64,000 nt of DNA from Rugamonas rubra. Its GTDB lineage: Bacteria > Pseudomonadota > Gammaproteobacteria > Burkholderiales > Burkholderiaceae_D. The notes beneath the pieces were generated by a model. The model ran no database searches, had not been told where the DNA came from, and saw only the letters and a list, made by a program, of their open reading frames with translations. Position 1 is the stretch's first letter. Every line of letters begins with the position of its first letter. The translations under genes were made by a program, and so were the position numbers. Positions 25,402 to 34,390 of this stretch are shown in pieces. The stretch lies in NCBI RefSeq assembly GCF_900114705.1, contig NZ_FOTW01000006.1, positions 124,001 to 188,000 on the forward strand. Reading direction: 5' to 3'.

Positions 25402-26124
25402 CTAGCCGGCTGCCGGCGCCAGCAGCGCCAGTTGCTCCGGCGTCAAGTAGCACCATTCGCCCTCGGCCAGGCCTAGCGACTCCAGGGTCAGGCCGCCGAT
25501 GGCCGAGCGGTGCAGCGCGCTGCAATGGTTGTCGGCGGCGGCCAGCATGCGCTTGACCTGGTGGTACTTGCCCTGCTCCAGCACGATCTCCAGCTGGTGC
25601 TCGCCGCGCGGCACGCAGACCAGCGCCGCCAGCGGCGCCGGCTCGTCGTGCAACTGCACGCCGGCCAGCAACTTGGCCACCAGCTCGGCCGTCACCGGCT
25701 CCTGGGTGGTGGCCTGGTAGACCTTGGGCACGTGGCGCTTGGGCGAGGACTGGGCGTGGATGAAGGGGCCGTCGTCGGACATCAGCAGCATGCCGGTGGT
25801 GTCGTGGTCGAGCCGGCCGACCGGCTGCACCTCGCGCCAGGTGAATTGCTCGGGCAGCAGAGTCAACACGCCGGGGTGGTGGCTGGGCTTGCGCGAGCAC
25901 TCGAAATTGGCCGGTTTGTTCAGCGCCAGGTACAGGTGTTCGCGGTACACCCAGTCCTCGTCGAAGACGTTGAGCACCAGGCCCTCGGTGTCGACGGTGC
26001 TGCGGTAGTTGGTTTGCGTGACGCCGGCGATGCTCACTTCGCCGTCGTCGATCAGGGCGCGGCAGTACTTGCGGGTGCCAAAGCCCTGCGATTGCAGGAT
26101 GCGGTCTAGGGATAATTTACTCAT
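25402..26124 (-). CDS. rsuA: 16S rRNA pseudouridine(516) synthase RsuA type
   Basis: 240 residues from the ATG at 26124 (MSKLSLDRILQSQGFGTRKY); the open frame extends further upstream without homology. An N-terminal S4-like RNA-binding domain (residues 1-60) is followed by the synthase domain with the catalytic motif GRLDHDTTGMLLMSDDG, Asp near residue 101. The C-terminal EIVLEQGKYHQVKRMLAAAD is the RsuA/RluE/RluF-family block. It isomerises uridine in rRNA; assignment to U516 rests on overall RsuA likeness and could be wrong within the subfamily. It ends 74 bases before the FAH-family gene. Confidence 0.88.
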   Translation of the reverse strand: MSKLSLDRILQSQGFGTRKYCRALIDDGEVSIAGVTQTNYRSTVDTEGLVLNVFDEDWVYREHLYLALNKPANFECSRKPSHHPGVLTLLPEQFTWREVQPVGRLDHDTTGMLLMSDDGPFIHAQSSPKRHVPKVYQATTQEPVTAELVAKLLAGVQLHDEPAPLAALVCVPRGEHQLEIVLEQGKYHQVKRMLAAADNHCSALHRSAIGGLTLESLGLAEGEWCYLTPEQLALLAPAAG

Positions 26125-26223
26125 GGCGAGACTGTAACAGATGGCGCCGCGAGCGTGAAGGCGCAGCGGCGGCGCGGCGCGGGCCGGGGCGACGCCGGGA
26201 TCGCCCCGCATGCATGCTTTTCA

Positions 26224-26237
26224 TTGACGCACATCAA
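26224..26237 (+). promoter_or_regulatory. FNR/ANR-like box upstream of the 140-residue hypothetical gene
   Basis: TTGAC-GCAC-ATCAA matches the FNR/ANR consensus TTGAT-N4-ATCAA at 9 of 10 positions. It lies in an AT-rich patch between divergent rsuA and the hypothetical gene, 118 bases from the latter's ATG. TATTGT at 26,253-26,258 is a possible -10. The assignment is tentative because a single mismatched palindrome is weak evidence. Confidence 0.45.
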
Positions 26238-26354
26238 GTACCTGAGGTTTTTTATTGTTAGACTGAAACTTCATTAGGAATCGGCCTAACGCCCGTTGGG
26301 AATACATGAAGTTGGGCATAGGAATCATTGAAGCTGGATTTCAAAGGGTGCCGT

Positions 26355-26777
26355 ATGAAGAGCAAACCACACAGCTGCTGCGCCGACTGCGCGGACGGCC
26401 GCGAACCACCGTCGCACGAGGCGCGCGAGGCGCAGGACCAGCATCGGCAATTGGCCACCGAACAGGCGGCGCTGCATCTGGCCAGCCTGGCATTGGCGCG
26501 TTGGCGCGCCGGCAACACCCCGGTCGAACTGAGCGTGGCGACCACGCTGGCGCCGCGCCAAACCCAATGGCATGCCAACACCCAGCGCAATTTTTGCGCC
26601 TGGCTGGCGGCCGGCGGCTTCGCCGCCCACCCGCCCGAGCACGTGGAAGGCCTGGAGAACCTGGCGGGCCCGGGGAATCCGGCGGACTTGGCGGGCGCCA
26701 AGCCGGCGCCGCAAGCCAACAAGGCCCTGCTGCGCAAGCCGGCGCCACCCGAACTGAGCTGTGTCGACGGCGCCTGA
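26355..26777 (+). CDS. Hypothetical protein, Cys-rich N-terminus
   Basis: 140 residues from the ATG at 26355, preceded by AAAGGG. I do not recognise it. The N-terminus MKSKPHSCCADCADG holds three cysteines in a CC-x2-C arrangement. A charged helical segment follows (EAREAQDQHRQLATEQAALH) and then a moderately hydrophobic part (NFCAWLAAGGF). The C-terminal third is Pro/Ala-rich and probably unstructured. Codon third positions are strongly GC, like neighbouring real genes, which supports coding. No signal peptide or membrane helix is evident. An FNR-like box lies upstream and a perfect hairpin follows the stop by 49 bases. Confidence 0.6.
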   Translation: MKSKPHSCCADCADGREPPSHEAREAQDQHRQLATEQAALHLASLALARWRAGNTPVELSVATTLAPRQTQWHANTQRNFCAWLAAGGFAAHPPEHVEGLENLAGPGNPADLAGAKPAPQANKALLRKPAPPELSCVDGA

Positions 26778-26825
26778 ACGCCCCCGCCCTCCTCGCCGCC
26801 GCGCCGCGCAAAGCGCGCGCGCAAA

Positions 26826-26854
26826 GGAAGACAGCGGCATGGCCGCTGTCTTCC
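26826..26854 (+). terminator. Perfect 13-bp hairpin after the hypothetical gene
   Basis: GGAAGACAGCGGC and GCCGCTGTCTTCC are perfect arms around a 3-nt loop. There is no T tract, so termination would be inefficient or Rho-assisted. Its position 49 bases after the stop codon supports a 3'-end role. Confidence 0.6.
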
Positions 26855-27187
26855 GTCCCATTGCGGGACGCATTACGAGGAATCGAAATTCTCTCTACTC
26901 CGCATCAATGATGAGGTTGAGTAGTTCCGTCTGACTGACTTCAAGATCGTGCTGACAACAAGATAAACTGTTTATATCGGCCTCCCTTGGAAAGAACTAC
27001 AAAACCACTATAGTCCACCCTGCGGAATATACAAGGGCCATCGAGGCCATCCTGATAATGTTAAGGCGCCGCCACTATTGACGGCCGCGCACCGCCGTCG
27101 CGGCGCCGATTGCAATATAAATGCGACGGTGACGCGCCGCCCGCGCGGCCGGACGCCGTGGCGGCCGGCGCGGCCCGCCGCAGCCGC
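26855..27187. other. Gene-free interval before the S49 peptidase stop
   Basis: About 330 bases between convergent genes. The first 200 are distinctly less GC-rich than the surroundings (for example the stretch around 26,930-27,060), with stop codons in all frames. No RNA gene, promoter or repeat could be assigned. The AT-rich stretch could hold a small RNA or be decayed sequence. Confidence 0.4.
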
Positions 27188-28222
27188 TTACTGCAGGCGC
27201 GGCTTGGCGGCCTGGTAGGCCGACTTGAAGGCGCCGGCGCCCATGGCGGCGCCGAATTTCTTCAACACGCGCTCGGGCAGACCCTCGTGCTGGGTGTAGT
27301 CGATGATGTCCTCGGCGTGGACGATGTCGCGCGCCACGCTGTCGACGCTGCCGAAGGCGTCGGCCAGGCCCATGTCGACCGCCTTGGCGCCGCTCCAGAA
27401 CAGGCCGGAGAACATCTCCGGCGTTTCCTTCAGACGCTTGCCGCGACCGGCGCGCACGACGTGGATGAACTGCTGGTGGATCTCGTTGAGCATCGCCTGG
27501 GCGTGCTGCTTGTGCTTGTCCGACTGCGGGCTGAACGGGTCCATGAAGCCCTTGTTCTCGCCGGCCGTCAACAGGCGCCGCTCGACGCCGACCTTGTCCA
27601 TGATGCCGGTGAAGCCGAAGCCGTCCATCAACACGCCGATCGAGCCGACGATGCTGGCCTGGTTGACGTAGATGCGGTCGGCGGCGGCGGCGATGTAGTA
27701 GCCGCCGGAGGCGCAGATCTCGTCGACCACCACGTACAGCGGCTTGCCCGGATAGCCCTTGCGCAGGCGGTTCATCTCGTCGACGATCATGCCGGCCTGC
27801 ACCGGGCTGCCGCCCGGGCTATTAATATGCAGCACCACCGCCACCGAGCCGCTGTCGGAGAAGGCCTTGTTCAGCGCCGGGATCACCACGGCGGCCGCGC
27901 CGCTGCCCTCGGCCTCGATGGCGCCGTCGATCTCGATCAGCGCGGTGTGGCGGCCGAGCGCCTCGGCGTCGGTGCCGCTCAGGCTGAAGTCGAAGTAGGC
28001 GGCCAGGCCGAACATGATCACCAGCAGGGTCAGCGCCTTGAAGAAGATGCCCCAGCGGCGCTGCGCGCGCTGTTCGCTGAGGGTGGCGAACACCAGCTTC
28101 TCCAGCACCTCGCGCTCCCAGACGGCGGCCGCCTTGGCCGGCTGGCCCGGCGCGCCGGCGGCGGCCGGCTGGTGTTCGTTGGCCGGGTTGGCGCCGGCGC
28201 TGTCGCTCGTGTTATCACTCAT
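27188..28222 (-). CDS. sppA: S49-family membrane peptidase (SppA-like signal peptide peptidase)
   Basis: 344 residues. After a Pro/Ala-rich cytosolic N-terminus (1-55) comes one transmembrane helix (FKALTLLVIMFGLAAYF, about 62-80), then the ClpP-like protease domain in the periplasm. INSPGGSPVQAGMIVDEM and ICASGGYYIAAAADRIYVNQ (catalytic Ser near residue 170) are the S49 motifs. The ENKGFMDPFSPQS segment carries the probable general-base Lys. The family degrades cleaved signal peptides and membrane fragments. It is the last gene of a rluC-HAD-Rieske-sppA cluster, 41 bases after the Rieske gene. Confidence 0.92.
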   Translation of the reverse strand: MSDNTSDSAGANPANEHQPAAAGAPGQPAKAAAVWEREVLEKLVFATLSEQRAQRRWGIFFKALTLLVIMFGLAAYFDFSLSGTDAEALGRHTALIEIDGAIEAEGSGAAAVVIPALNKAFSDSGSVAVVLHINSPGGSPVQAGMIVDEMNRLRKGYPGKPLYVVVDEICASGGYYIAAAADRIYVNQASIVGSIGVLMDGFGFTGIMDKVGVERRLLTAGENKGFMDPFSPQSDKHKQHAQAMLNEIHQQFIHVVRAGRGKRLKETPEMFSGLFWSGAKAVDMGLADAFGSVDSVARDIVHAEDIIDYTQHEGLPERVLKKFGAAMGAGAFKSAYQAAKPRLQ

Positions 28223-28263
28223 AAGTCGCTTCTAGTGGTTGGTCGGTTCGGCACGGCCGGCGC

Positions 28264-28641
28264 TCAGGCGCGCACGGGCCGCACATAGTCGTCGGGCTGC
28301 CAATATATGTTCTGTTCGCGCTCCTCGACGGCGATCGGGCGCAGGCGGCCGCCCTTGCAGGGGCCGCCGGCGCAAAAGCCGCTCTCCGGCACGTAGATCG
28401 CGCCGTGGGTCGAACACATCAAATACAGGCCGCTCGATTCGAAAAATTCGCCCTCGGCCCAGTCGAGTTCGATGGGCACGTGGGCGCAGCGGTTCAAATA
28501 GCCGAACACCCGGCCGCCGTAGCGCACCACGAAGCCGGTGCCGTCCTCGCCGCCGGCGCTGACGGGGAAGCGCACGCCGCGTCCGCCCTCGAGCACGGCG
28601 TCGGCGGCGCAGACCAGGATGGCGTCGGCGGCGTCGGCCAT
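28264..28641 (-). CDS. Rieske (2Fe-2S) ferredoxin-like protein
   Basis: 125 residues. A small cytoplasmic Rieske protein with the cluster motif CAHVPIELDW (Cys-x-His, near residue 52) and CSTHGAIYVPESGFCAGGPC (Cys-x2-His, near 76). It carries two further cysteines downstream, as in the DUF-type Rieske proteins found beside phosphoglycolate phosphatase genes in Burkholderiales. I chose the ATG at 28641 because it overlaps the upstream stop codon (TGATG) and starts at the first domain strand. The redox partner is unknown. Confidence 0.9.
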   Translation of the reverse strand: MADAADAILVCAADAVLEGGRGVRFPVSAGGEDGTGFVVRYGGRVFGYLNRCAHVPIELDWAEGEFFESSGLYLMCSTHGAIYVPESGFCAGGPCKGGRLRPIAVEEREQNIYWQPDDYVRPVRA

Positions 28642-29300
28642 CAGGCGTGCTCGTTGAGCCAGGCGCGCAGCTCGGCCACGCTGGCCGCCGAGTACAGCGG
28701 CTGGCAGGCCGCCAGCTGCTCGGCCGGATGGGCGCCGTACTGCACGGCGACGCCGGCGGCGCCGGCGTTGTTGGCCATCAGCAGGTCGTGGCTGGTGTCG
28801 CCGATCATCACGGTGCGCTTCAGGTCCTGGCCCAGCTCGCGGGTCAGCTCCTGCAGCATGGCCGGATGGGGCTTGCTGAAGGTCTCGTCGGCGCAGCGGG
28901 TGGCGTCGAACATCGACAGCAGCTTGGCCGCGTTCAACGCGCGGTTCAGGCCGACGCGGCTCTTGCCGGTCGCCACGGCGAGGAAATAGGCCTGCTGCGA
29001 CAGCTCGTCGAGCATCTCGCGCACGCCGTCGAACAGGGTCAGCTCGTGGTCGCGCGACAAATAGTGGTAGCGGTAGCGCTCCACCATGCGCGGATAGTAC
29101 TTCGGATCGATGTCGGGCATCACCGCCTGCATCGCCTCGGCCAGGCCGAGGCCGATGACGTGGGCGGCCGCATGGTCGGCCGGAATCGGCAGGCCGAGGT
29201 CCTTGGCCGCCGCCTGGATGCATTTGACGATGGTCGAGGTGCTGTCCATCAGGGTGCCGTCCCAATCGAAAACGATGAGATCGAATTGCTTTCTTGCCAT
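28641..29300 (-). CDS. HAD-superfamily phosphatase, phosphoglycolate phosphatase-like
   Basis: 219 residues. HAD motif I is VFDWDGTLMDS (nucleophile Asp near residue 12), motif II ATGKSRVGLNRAL, and motif IV MIGDTSHDLLMANNAGAAG. The helical cap lies between residues about 20 and 80, as in Gph-type phosphatases. It likely hydrolyses small phosphomonoesters; phosphoglycolate is the usual annotation, but the substrate cannot be read from the sequence. It follows rluC by 111 bases, an order also known in other beta-proteobacteria, and overlaps the Rieske gene by one base. Confidence 0.9.
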   Translation of the reverse strand: MARKQFDLIVFDWDGTLMDSTSTIVKCIQAAAKDLGLPIPADHAAAHVIGLGLAEAMQAVMPDIDPKYYPRMVERYRYHYLSRDHELTLFDGVREMLDELSQQAYFLAVATGKSRVGLNRALNAAKLLSMFDATRCADETFSKPHPAMLQELTRELGQDLKRTVMIGDTSHDLLMANNAGAAGVAVQYGAHPAEQLAACQPLYSAASVAELRAWLNEHA

Positions 29301-29411
29301 GTTTCCCGACGGCTAGCGCCGCCGGCTCCTTAGTTGTCTGGGCTGGACGGGGCGGGCGCGATTTTCCATTTGGCAACAATCTGCCTGCGGCGGCCCGCCC
29401 GTCCAATAGTA

Positions 29412-30392
29412 TTAATTGATCGGTTTCCCCAAGCTTAACAAGAAACGCTCACATTCGGCGGCCAAAGGCGCGTTCAGCGTCATGCTCTTGCCCGTGTCGG
29501 GGTGGGTGAAGGTGATCTGGTGGGCGTGCAGGAACATCCGCTTGAGCGCGCCGCGGGTGGCGTCGGCCTTGAGCAGGGCGCGGTTGAGCGCGAAGTCGCC
29601 GTACTTGTCGTCGCCGGCGATGGCGAAGCCGGACGAGGACAGGTGGACGCGGATCTGGTGCGTGCGCCCCGTCTTCAGCTCGGCCTCGAGCAGGGCGAAC
29701 TGGGCGAACTTGCGCAACAGCGAGAACACCGTGTGCGACGGCAGGCCGTCGGCCTGCACGGCGACGCGGCGCTCGCCCTCGGCCGTGGTGTACTTGTGCA
29801 GCGGCAGCTTGACGTGCTGGCGCGCGTTCTTCCAGTCGCCCGCCACCAGGGTCAGGTAGCGCTTGTCGGTCAGACCGTCGCGCATCTGCTCGTGCAGATT
29901 GGTCAAGGCCGAGCGTTTCTTGGCCAGCAACAACAGGCCGGAGGTGTCGCGGTCGAGCCGGTGCACCAGCTCGAGGAACTTGGCGTCCGGCCGCGAGGCG
30001 CGCAGCTGCTCGATGACGCCGAAGGACACGCCGGAACCGCCGTGCACGGCGACGCCGGCCGGCTTATCGATGACCAGCAGGTGGCTGTCCTCGAAGATGA
30101 TCTTGAATTCGGCGGCCGGCACGTTGACCTCGGCCTTTTCGGCGATGCGCACGGGCGGAATGCGCACCACATCGCCTTGTACCAAGCGGTACAATTGGTC
30201 GATGCGGCCCTTGTTGACACGCACCTCGCCCGAGCGCAGGATGCGGTAGACGTGGCTTTTCGGCACGCCTTTGCATATACGCAACAGGTAGTTATCGATC
30301 CGCTGACCGGCCTCTTCTTCAGTGATAGTGACGAACTGCGCTTGCGGCTGAACTACAGTTGAAGGGGGAACAACATCGTTTTGCATCTTCAT
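29412..30392 (-). CDS. rluC: 23S rRNA pseudouridine synthase RluC
   Basis: 326 residues from the ATG at 30392 (MKMQNDVVPP), with GGAAG 8 bases upstream; in-frame ATGs at 30,431 and further out lack a site or homology. An N-terminal S4 domain (EEAGQRIDNYLLRICKGVPK, then SHVYRILRSGEVRVNKGR) is followed by the RluA-family domain with HRLDRDTSGLLLLAKKRSAL, catalytic Asp near residue 145. RluC modifies U955, U2504 and U2580 of 23S rRNA in E. coli. It is divergent from rne, a gene pairing conserved in many proteobacteria. Confidence 0.94.
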   Translation of the reverse strand: MKMQNDVVPPSTVVQPQAQFVTITEEEAGQRIDNYLLRICKGVPKSHVYRILRSGEVRVNKGRIDQLYRLVQGDVVRIPPVRIAEKAEVNVPAAEFKIIFEDSHLLVIDKPAGVAVHGGSGVSFGVIEQLRASRPDAKFLELVHRLDRDTSGLLLLAKKRSALTNLHEQMRDGLTDKRYLTLVAGDWKNARQHVKLPLHKYTTAEGERRVAVQADGLPSHTVFSLLRKFAQFALLEAELKTGRTHQIRVHLSSSGFAIAGDDKYGDFALNRALLKADATRGALKRMFLHAHQITFTHPDTGKSMTLNAPLAAECERFLLSLGKPIN

Positions 30393-31057
30393 TTGCTCTG
30401 TCTTCCCAGAAAATCTCTCTAAGTCCTTCATTTTGAATATATAATTGTTTTGCTGCGGTTCTAGCTGCGGCAAGTGTAAGAATAAAAGCACATTTTACAC
30501 AGGGGCGTCTCCACTGGCCTCGCCAAATTGCAAATTCAGAGGAAAAAATGTATACGCACCACCCCTGCGCGAATCAAGGTTGCACCGTTGTTGTAATCGG
30601 ATTGCGGGCAAGAGTGCTGGATTAGAATGTTTGGATTGTAAGGATAAGTCCGGCAAGCACGGTCAAGAGCCGTGCTCGCTGGTTGATGAAGTTGATAACG
30701 CTTGCCGTTTTCGCCAAACCCCATGCTTTGTTGCAAGCTAATGACGGAGGGCTGAAACAAGCCTAGTTGTCGAAGTTGTAATATGTAAGCCTGGCCAGGT
30801 TTTGGCTCATCGATTTGCTCACCGCCTGCATTCTCCGCCCCGACCTTTTCGGGCTGCATGGATGAGTCGCAGGTGATGCGTGCACTCGGCATGTCGATCG
30901 ACCTCATGCGCCCAGTTGCGGCCGCGACCTCCGCGTCGCTGCGCCGCACATCAGGGCATACCCACCGCAACCATTTTAATTCTCGCGTATATCCCTGTAC
31001 TTCGCCGCTCCCACGGGGGCGGCATTGAGATGGCCCCCGGGTCGCGGAGTTAAAAAA
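30393..31057. promoter_or_regulatory. Divergent rluC / rne promoter region and long rne leader
   Basis: 665 bases without a gene between the divergent rluC and rne. The stretch is notably less GC-rich than average up to about 30,780. Small hairpins are visible, for example AGCACGG/CCGTGCT at 30,656-30,676, and a TGGCCA-centred element followed by four T near 30,800. In E. coli the rne 5' leader of about 360 nt mediates feedback control of RNase E; a leader of similar length would fit here. I could not place the promoter with confidence. Confidence 0.55.
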
Positions 31058-34000
31058 ATGAAACGCATGTTGTTTAATGCTACGCAGCAAGAGGAACTGC
31101 GCGTAGCGATTGTCGACGGTCAGAAATTGATCGACATCGACATCGAAACCGCCGGACGCGAACAGCGCAAGTCCAATATCTACAAGGGTGTCATCACCCG
31201 CATCGAACCCTCCCTCGAAGCCTGCTTCGTCAGCTACGGCGAAGACCGCCACGGCTTCCTCCCCTTCAAAGAAGTTGCCCGCACGTACTTCCGTGAAGGC
31301 GTCGACGTGCGCACCGCCTCCGTCAAGGAAGCCCTGCGCGAAGGCCAGGAGATCATGGTCCAGGTCGAGAAGGAAGAGCGCGGCAACAAGGGCGCGGCGC
31401 TGACCTCCTTCGTCTCGCTGGCCGGCCGCTACCTGGTCTTGATGCCGAACAACCCGCGCGGCGGCGGCGTGTCGCGCCGCGTCGAGGGCGAGGAGCGCCA
31501 GGAACTGCGCGAAACCATGGACAAGCTGGACTTGCCCGCCGGCATGTCCGTGATCGCCCGCACCGCCGGCATCGGCCGCAACGTCGACGAGCTGCAGTGG
31601 GACTTGAACTACCTGATGCAACTGTGGCGCGCCATCGAGGGTGCCGGCAAGTCGGCCTCCGGCGCCTTCCTGATCTACCAGGAATCGTCGCTGGTGATCC
31701 GCGCCATCCGCGATTACTTCCAGCCCGACATCGGCGAGATCCTGATCGACACCGACGACATCTACGAACAAGCTCACCAGTTCATGAGCCACGTGATGCC
31801 CGACATGGTGCACCGTGTGAAACGCTACAGCGACGACGTGCCGCTGTTCTCGCGCTTCCAGATCGAACACCAGATCGAAACGGCCTACTCGCGCACCGTG
31901 CCGCTGCCATCGGGCGGCGCCATCGTCATCGACCACACCGAGGCCCTGGTTTCGGTCGACGTCAACTCGGCGCGCGCCACCCGTGGCTCGGACATCGAGA
32001 CCACCGCCTTCAACACCAACTGTGAAGCCGCCGAGGAAGTGGCGCGCCAGCTGCGCCTGCGCGACTTGGGCGGCCTGATCGTCATCGACTTCATCGACAT
32101 GGAAGTGGCGAAGAACCAGCGCGAAGTCGAACAGCGCCTGAAGGACGCGCTGCACCACGACCGCGCCCGCGTGCAAATGGGCAAGATCTCGCGCTTCGGC
32201 CTGATGGAACTGTCGCGCCAGCGCCTGCGTCCTTCGCTGTCCGAAGGTTCGCACGTGACCTGCCCGCGCTGCTCCGGCACCGGCCACATCCGCGACACCG
32301 AATCGTCCGCCCTGCAAGTCCTGCGCATCATCCAGGAAGAGGCGATGAAGGAAAACTCGGCCACCATCCACGTCCAAGTACCGGTCGACGTGGCCGCCTT
32401 CCTGCTCAACGAGAAGCGCGGCGAAGTGCTGAAGATCGAGAACCGCCACCGCATCAGCGTGATCCTGATCCCCAACAAGCACCTCGACACGCCGCATTAC
32501 AAACTCGAACGCATCAAGCACGACGACCCGCGTCTGGAAGACAGCCAGGCCAGCTACACCCTGGCCGAGCAGGCCGAGACCGACATGGCTTACAGCAAGC
32601 GCCAGAAGGAAGAAGCCAAGCCGCGCCAGGAAGCCATGGTCAAGACCATCACCCCTGACCAGCCGGCCCCGCTGGTCGAGCGCAAGCCGGCCGAGACGGT
32701 CAAGGCCGCGCCGGTCGCCGCGCCTGTTGTCGCCGAACAAGGTTTCATCGAGAAACTGTTCAGCTTCTTCCGCGCCAAGCCGAGCAGCCCGGCCATGCCG
32801 ACCGCCCCGACCATCGTGGTCAAGGCGCCGCCAGCCGGCGCCGCCGCCGACCGTGGCGACCGCAACGGCCGTGGCCCGCGCGGCCGCAGCCGCAACGGCA
32901 AACCGGGTCGCGAAGGCGAACCGGGCGCCGTCCGCCCTGCCGCCGACGAGGCCGCCAAGCCGGTCGACGCCAACGGCCGTCCGGCCCGTCCGCCGCGCCC
33001 ACCGCGCGAACCGCGCGAGCCACGTGAAGGCCAGGCCGTCGAAGGCCAGGCACCACGCGAACGCGCCGAGCGCCCTGAACGTCCCGAGCGCGCCGAACGC
33101 ACGCCGCGCCCACCGCGCGAACCGCGTGGCGACAAGCCGCTAGGCGAAGTCAAGACCGAAGAGCTGGCATTGACGGCCGTTGCCGTTGCCGTCGGCGCCG
33201 ACGTGGCGCCGAGCGCACCTGTCGTCGCTGCGGTCGGCGAGACTATCGAAGTGACCCTGAAGCCGGCCGCCAACGTCGGCCCTGAAGGCGAAGATGGCGA
33301 AGCGGGCGAAGGCGACGAGCCACGCCGTCGTCGTCGTCGTGGCGGTCGCAACCGTAACCGTCGCGAACGCGAAGGCGGCGAAGAAGGCCAAGAAGGCGGC
33401 GTCAACGGTGAAGCGCATGAAGCTGGCGAAGCCGGCGACAACGCTCCCGTGATCAGCTTCACCGTCGCCCCGGCCGTCGAAGCCGTCGCAACGGAAGCCA
33501 ACGAGGCAAGCGCGCCAGCCGCAGCGGCCGAAGCACCGGCCGTGGTGGTGGAAGCCGTCGCCGAGCAAGCCGCTGCGCCGGTCGAAGCCGTAGTTGCCGA
33601 GAAGCCAGCAGTCGTTGCGGAAACCAAAGTGGAAGCCGCGCCGCTTGTCGAGGCCGTGGTCGAGGCCGCAGTCGAAGCCGCCGCCCCGGTAGCCGAGCCA
33701 GTTGCCGCCGTGGTGGTGGCACCGGTTGTGGTCGAAGCCGTGGTCGAAGCCGTGGTCGAAGCCCCAGTAGTTGTCGAGGAAGCGGCTGCAGTCGTTGCCG
33801 AGGCGGCCCCGGTGGTCGTCGAAGCCGCCCCAGTGGCAGCCGTCGTCGCAGCTCCGGCCCCCGCAGTTGCCGCGGCACCAGCAGCACCGGTTGCCGCCCC
33901 CGTCGCCGCTCCAGTCGCCACTGCCGCCCCAGTGGCGCCGTCGGCACCGATCGACCTGCAGGCAGTGCTCGGCTCCGCCGGCCTGACCCTGGCGGCGACC

Positions 34001-34132
34001 GACCCGGCCAAACTGCGCGCCGCGCAGGAAGCCGCCGCCAAGGCAGTCGCACCGGCCCGCGTTCCACGCGAACGCAAGCCGCTGCCACAGCAAGCGGAAG
34101 AGCCTTTGGTGCAAATCAACACCCGCAATTAA
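31058..34132 (+). CDS. rne: Ribonuclease E
   Basis: 1024 residues from the ATG at 31058 (MKRMLFNATQQEELRVAIVD), with GGAG upstream. RNase E starts mRNA decay and rRNA/tRNA maturation and scaffolds the degradosome. The S1 domain covers about 35-120. Catalytic acidic residues lie in SVDVNSARATRG and IVIDFIDME, and the Zn-link CPRCSGTG is at 402-409, matching E. coli C404/C407. The C-terminal half (about 530-1024) is disordered: an Arg/Pro-rich RNA-binding part (about 610-700), a second Arg cluster (about 755-780), then some 180 residues built almost only of Ala, Val, Glu and Pro. Codons favour CGT/GGT in places, as in highly expressed genes. A strong terminator follows. Confidence 0.97.
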   Translation: MKRMLFNATQQEELRVAIVDGQKLIDIDIETAGREQRKSNIYKGVITRIEPSLEACFVSYGEDRHGFLPFKEVARTYFREGVDVRTASVKEALREGQEIMVQVEKEERGNKGAALTSFVSLAGRYLVLMPNNPRGGGVSRRVEGEERQELRETMDKLDLPAGMSVIARTAGIGRNVDELQWDLNYLMQLWRAIEGAGKSASGAFLIYQESSLVIRAIRDYFQPDIGEILIDTDDIYEQAHQFMSHVMPDMVHRVKRYSDDVPLFSRFQIEHQIETAYSRTVPLPSGGAIVIDHTEALVSVDVNSARATRGSDIETTAFNTNCEAAEEVARQLRLRDLGGLIVIDFIDMEVAKNQREVEQRLKDALHHDRARVQMGKISRFGLMELSRQRLRPSLSEGSHVTCPRCSGTGHIRDTESSALQVLRIIQEEAMKENSATIHVQVPVDVAAFLLNEKRGEVLKIENRHRISVILIPNKHLDTPHYKLERIKHDDPRLEDSQASYTLAEQAETDMAYSKRQKEEAKPRQEAMVKTITPDQPAPLVERKPAETVKAAPVAAPVVAEQGFIEKLFSFFRAKPSSPAMPTAPTIVVKAPPAGAAADRGDRNGRGPRGRSRNGKPGREGEPGAVRPAADEAAKPVDANGRPARPPRPPREPREPREGQAVEGQAPRERAERPERPERAERTPRPPREPRGDKPLGEVKTEELALTAVAVAVGADVAPSAPVVAAVGETIEVTLKPAANVGPEGEDGEAGEGDEPRRRRRRGGRNRNRREREGGEEGQEGGVNGEAHEAGEAGDNAPVISFTVAPAVEAVATEANEASAPAAAAEAPAVVVEAVAEQAAAPVEAVVAEKPAVVAETKVEAAPLVEAVVEAAVEAAAPVAEPVAAVVVAPVVVEAVVEAVVEAPVVVEEAAAVVAEAAPVVVEAAPVAAVVAAPAPAVAAAPAAPVAAPVAAPVATAAPVAPSAPIDLQAVLGSAGLTLAATDPAKLRAAQEAAAKAVAPARVPRERKPLPQQAEEPLVQINTRN

Positions 34133-34175
34133 GCCAGCGGACTAGCCGGCCGGGTCCGTCCCGGCCGGCGCAATG

Positions 34176-34206
34176 AAAAGGGGAAGCCAGGTGCTTCCCC
34201 TTTTTT
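34176..34206 (+). terminator. Rho-independent terminator of rne
   Basis: AAAAGGGGAAGC pairs perfectly with GCTTCCCCTTTT around a 5-nt loop and continues into six T. It lies 44 bases after the rne stop. Confidence 0.95.
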
Positions 34207-34316
34207 CGTTCCGGCCATAAACTTCGCGCATCCCGCAGCCAAAGCGTCACTGAACGCCCCGTTTTTCCGCCAACGAACATCGGGATAGGAACATACCTCA
34301 AGCCGGTGGCGAACGT

Positions 34317-34345
34317 TTGTCAGGCCGGGGCATCCACGCTACACT
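34317..34345 (+). promoter_or_regulatory. Sigma-70 promoter for chrA-moaA-mobA/moeA
   Basis: TTGTCA, 17 bases, TACACT: 5 of 6 and 4 of 6 consensus positions at optimal spacing. It lies 46 bases upstream of the chrA ATG. No operator is obvious. Confidence 0.65.
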
Positions 34346-34390
34346 GGCCGCATCCGCCCACCGGCGCTCTTCCTCCAACAACAAGCTACC

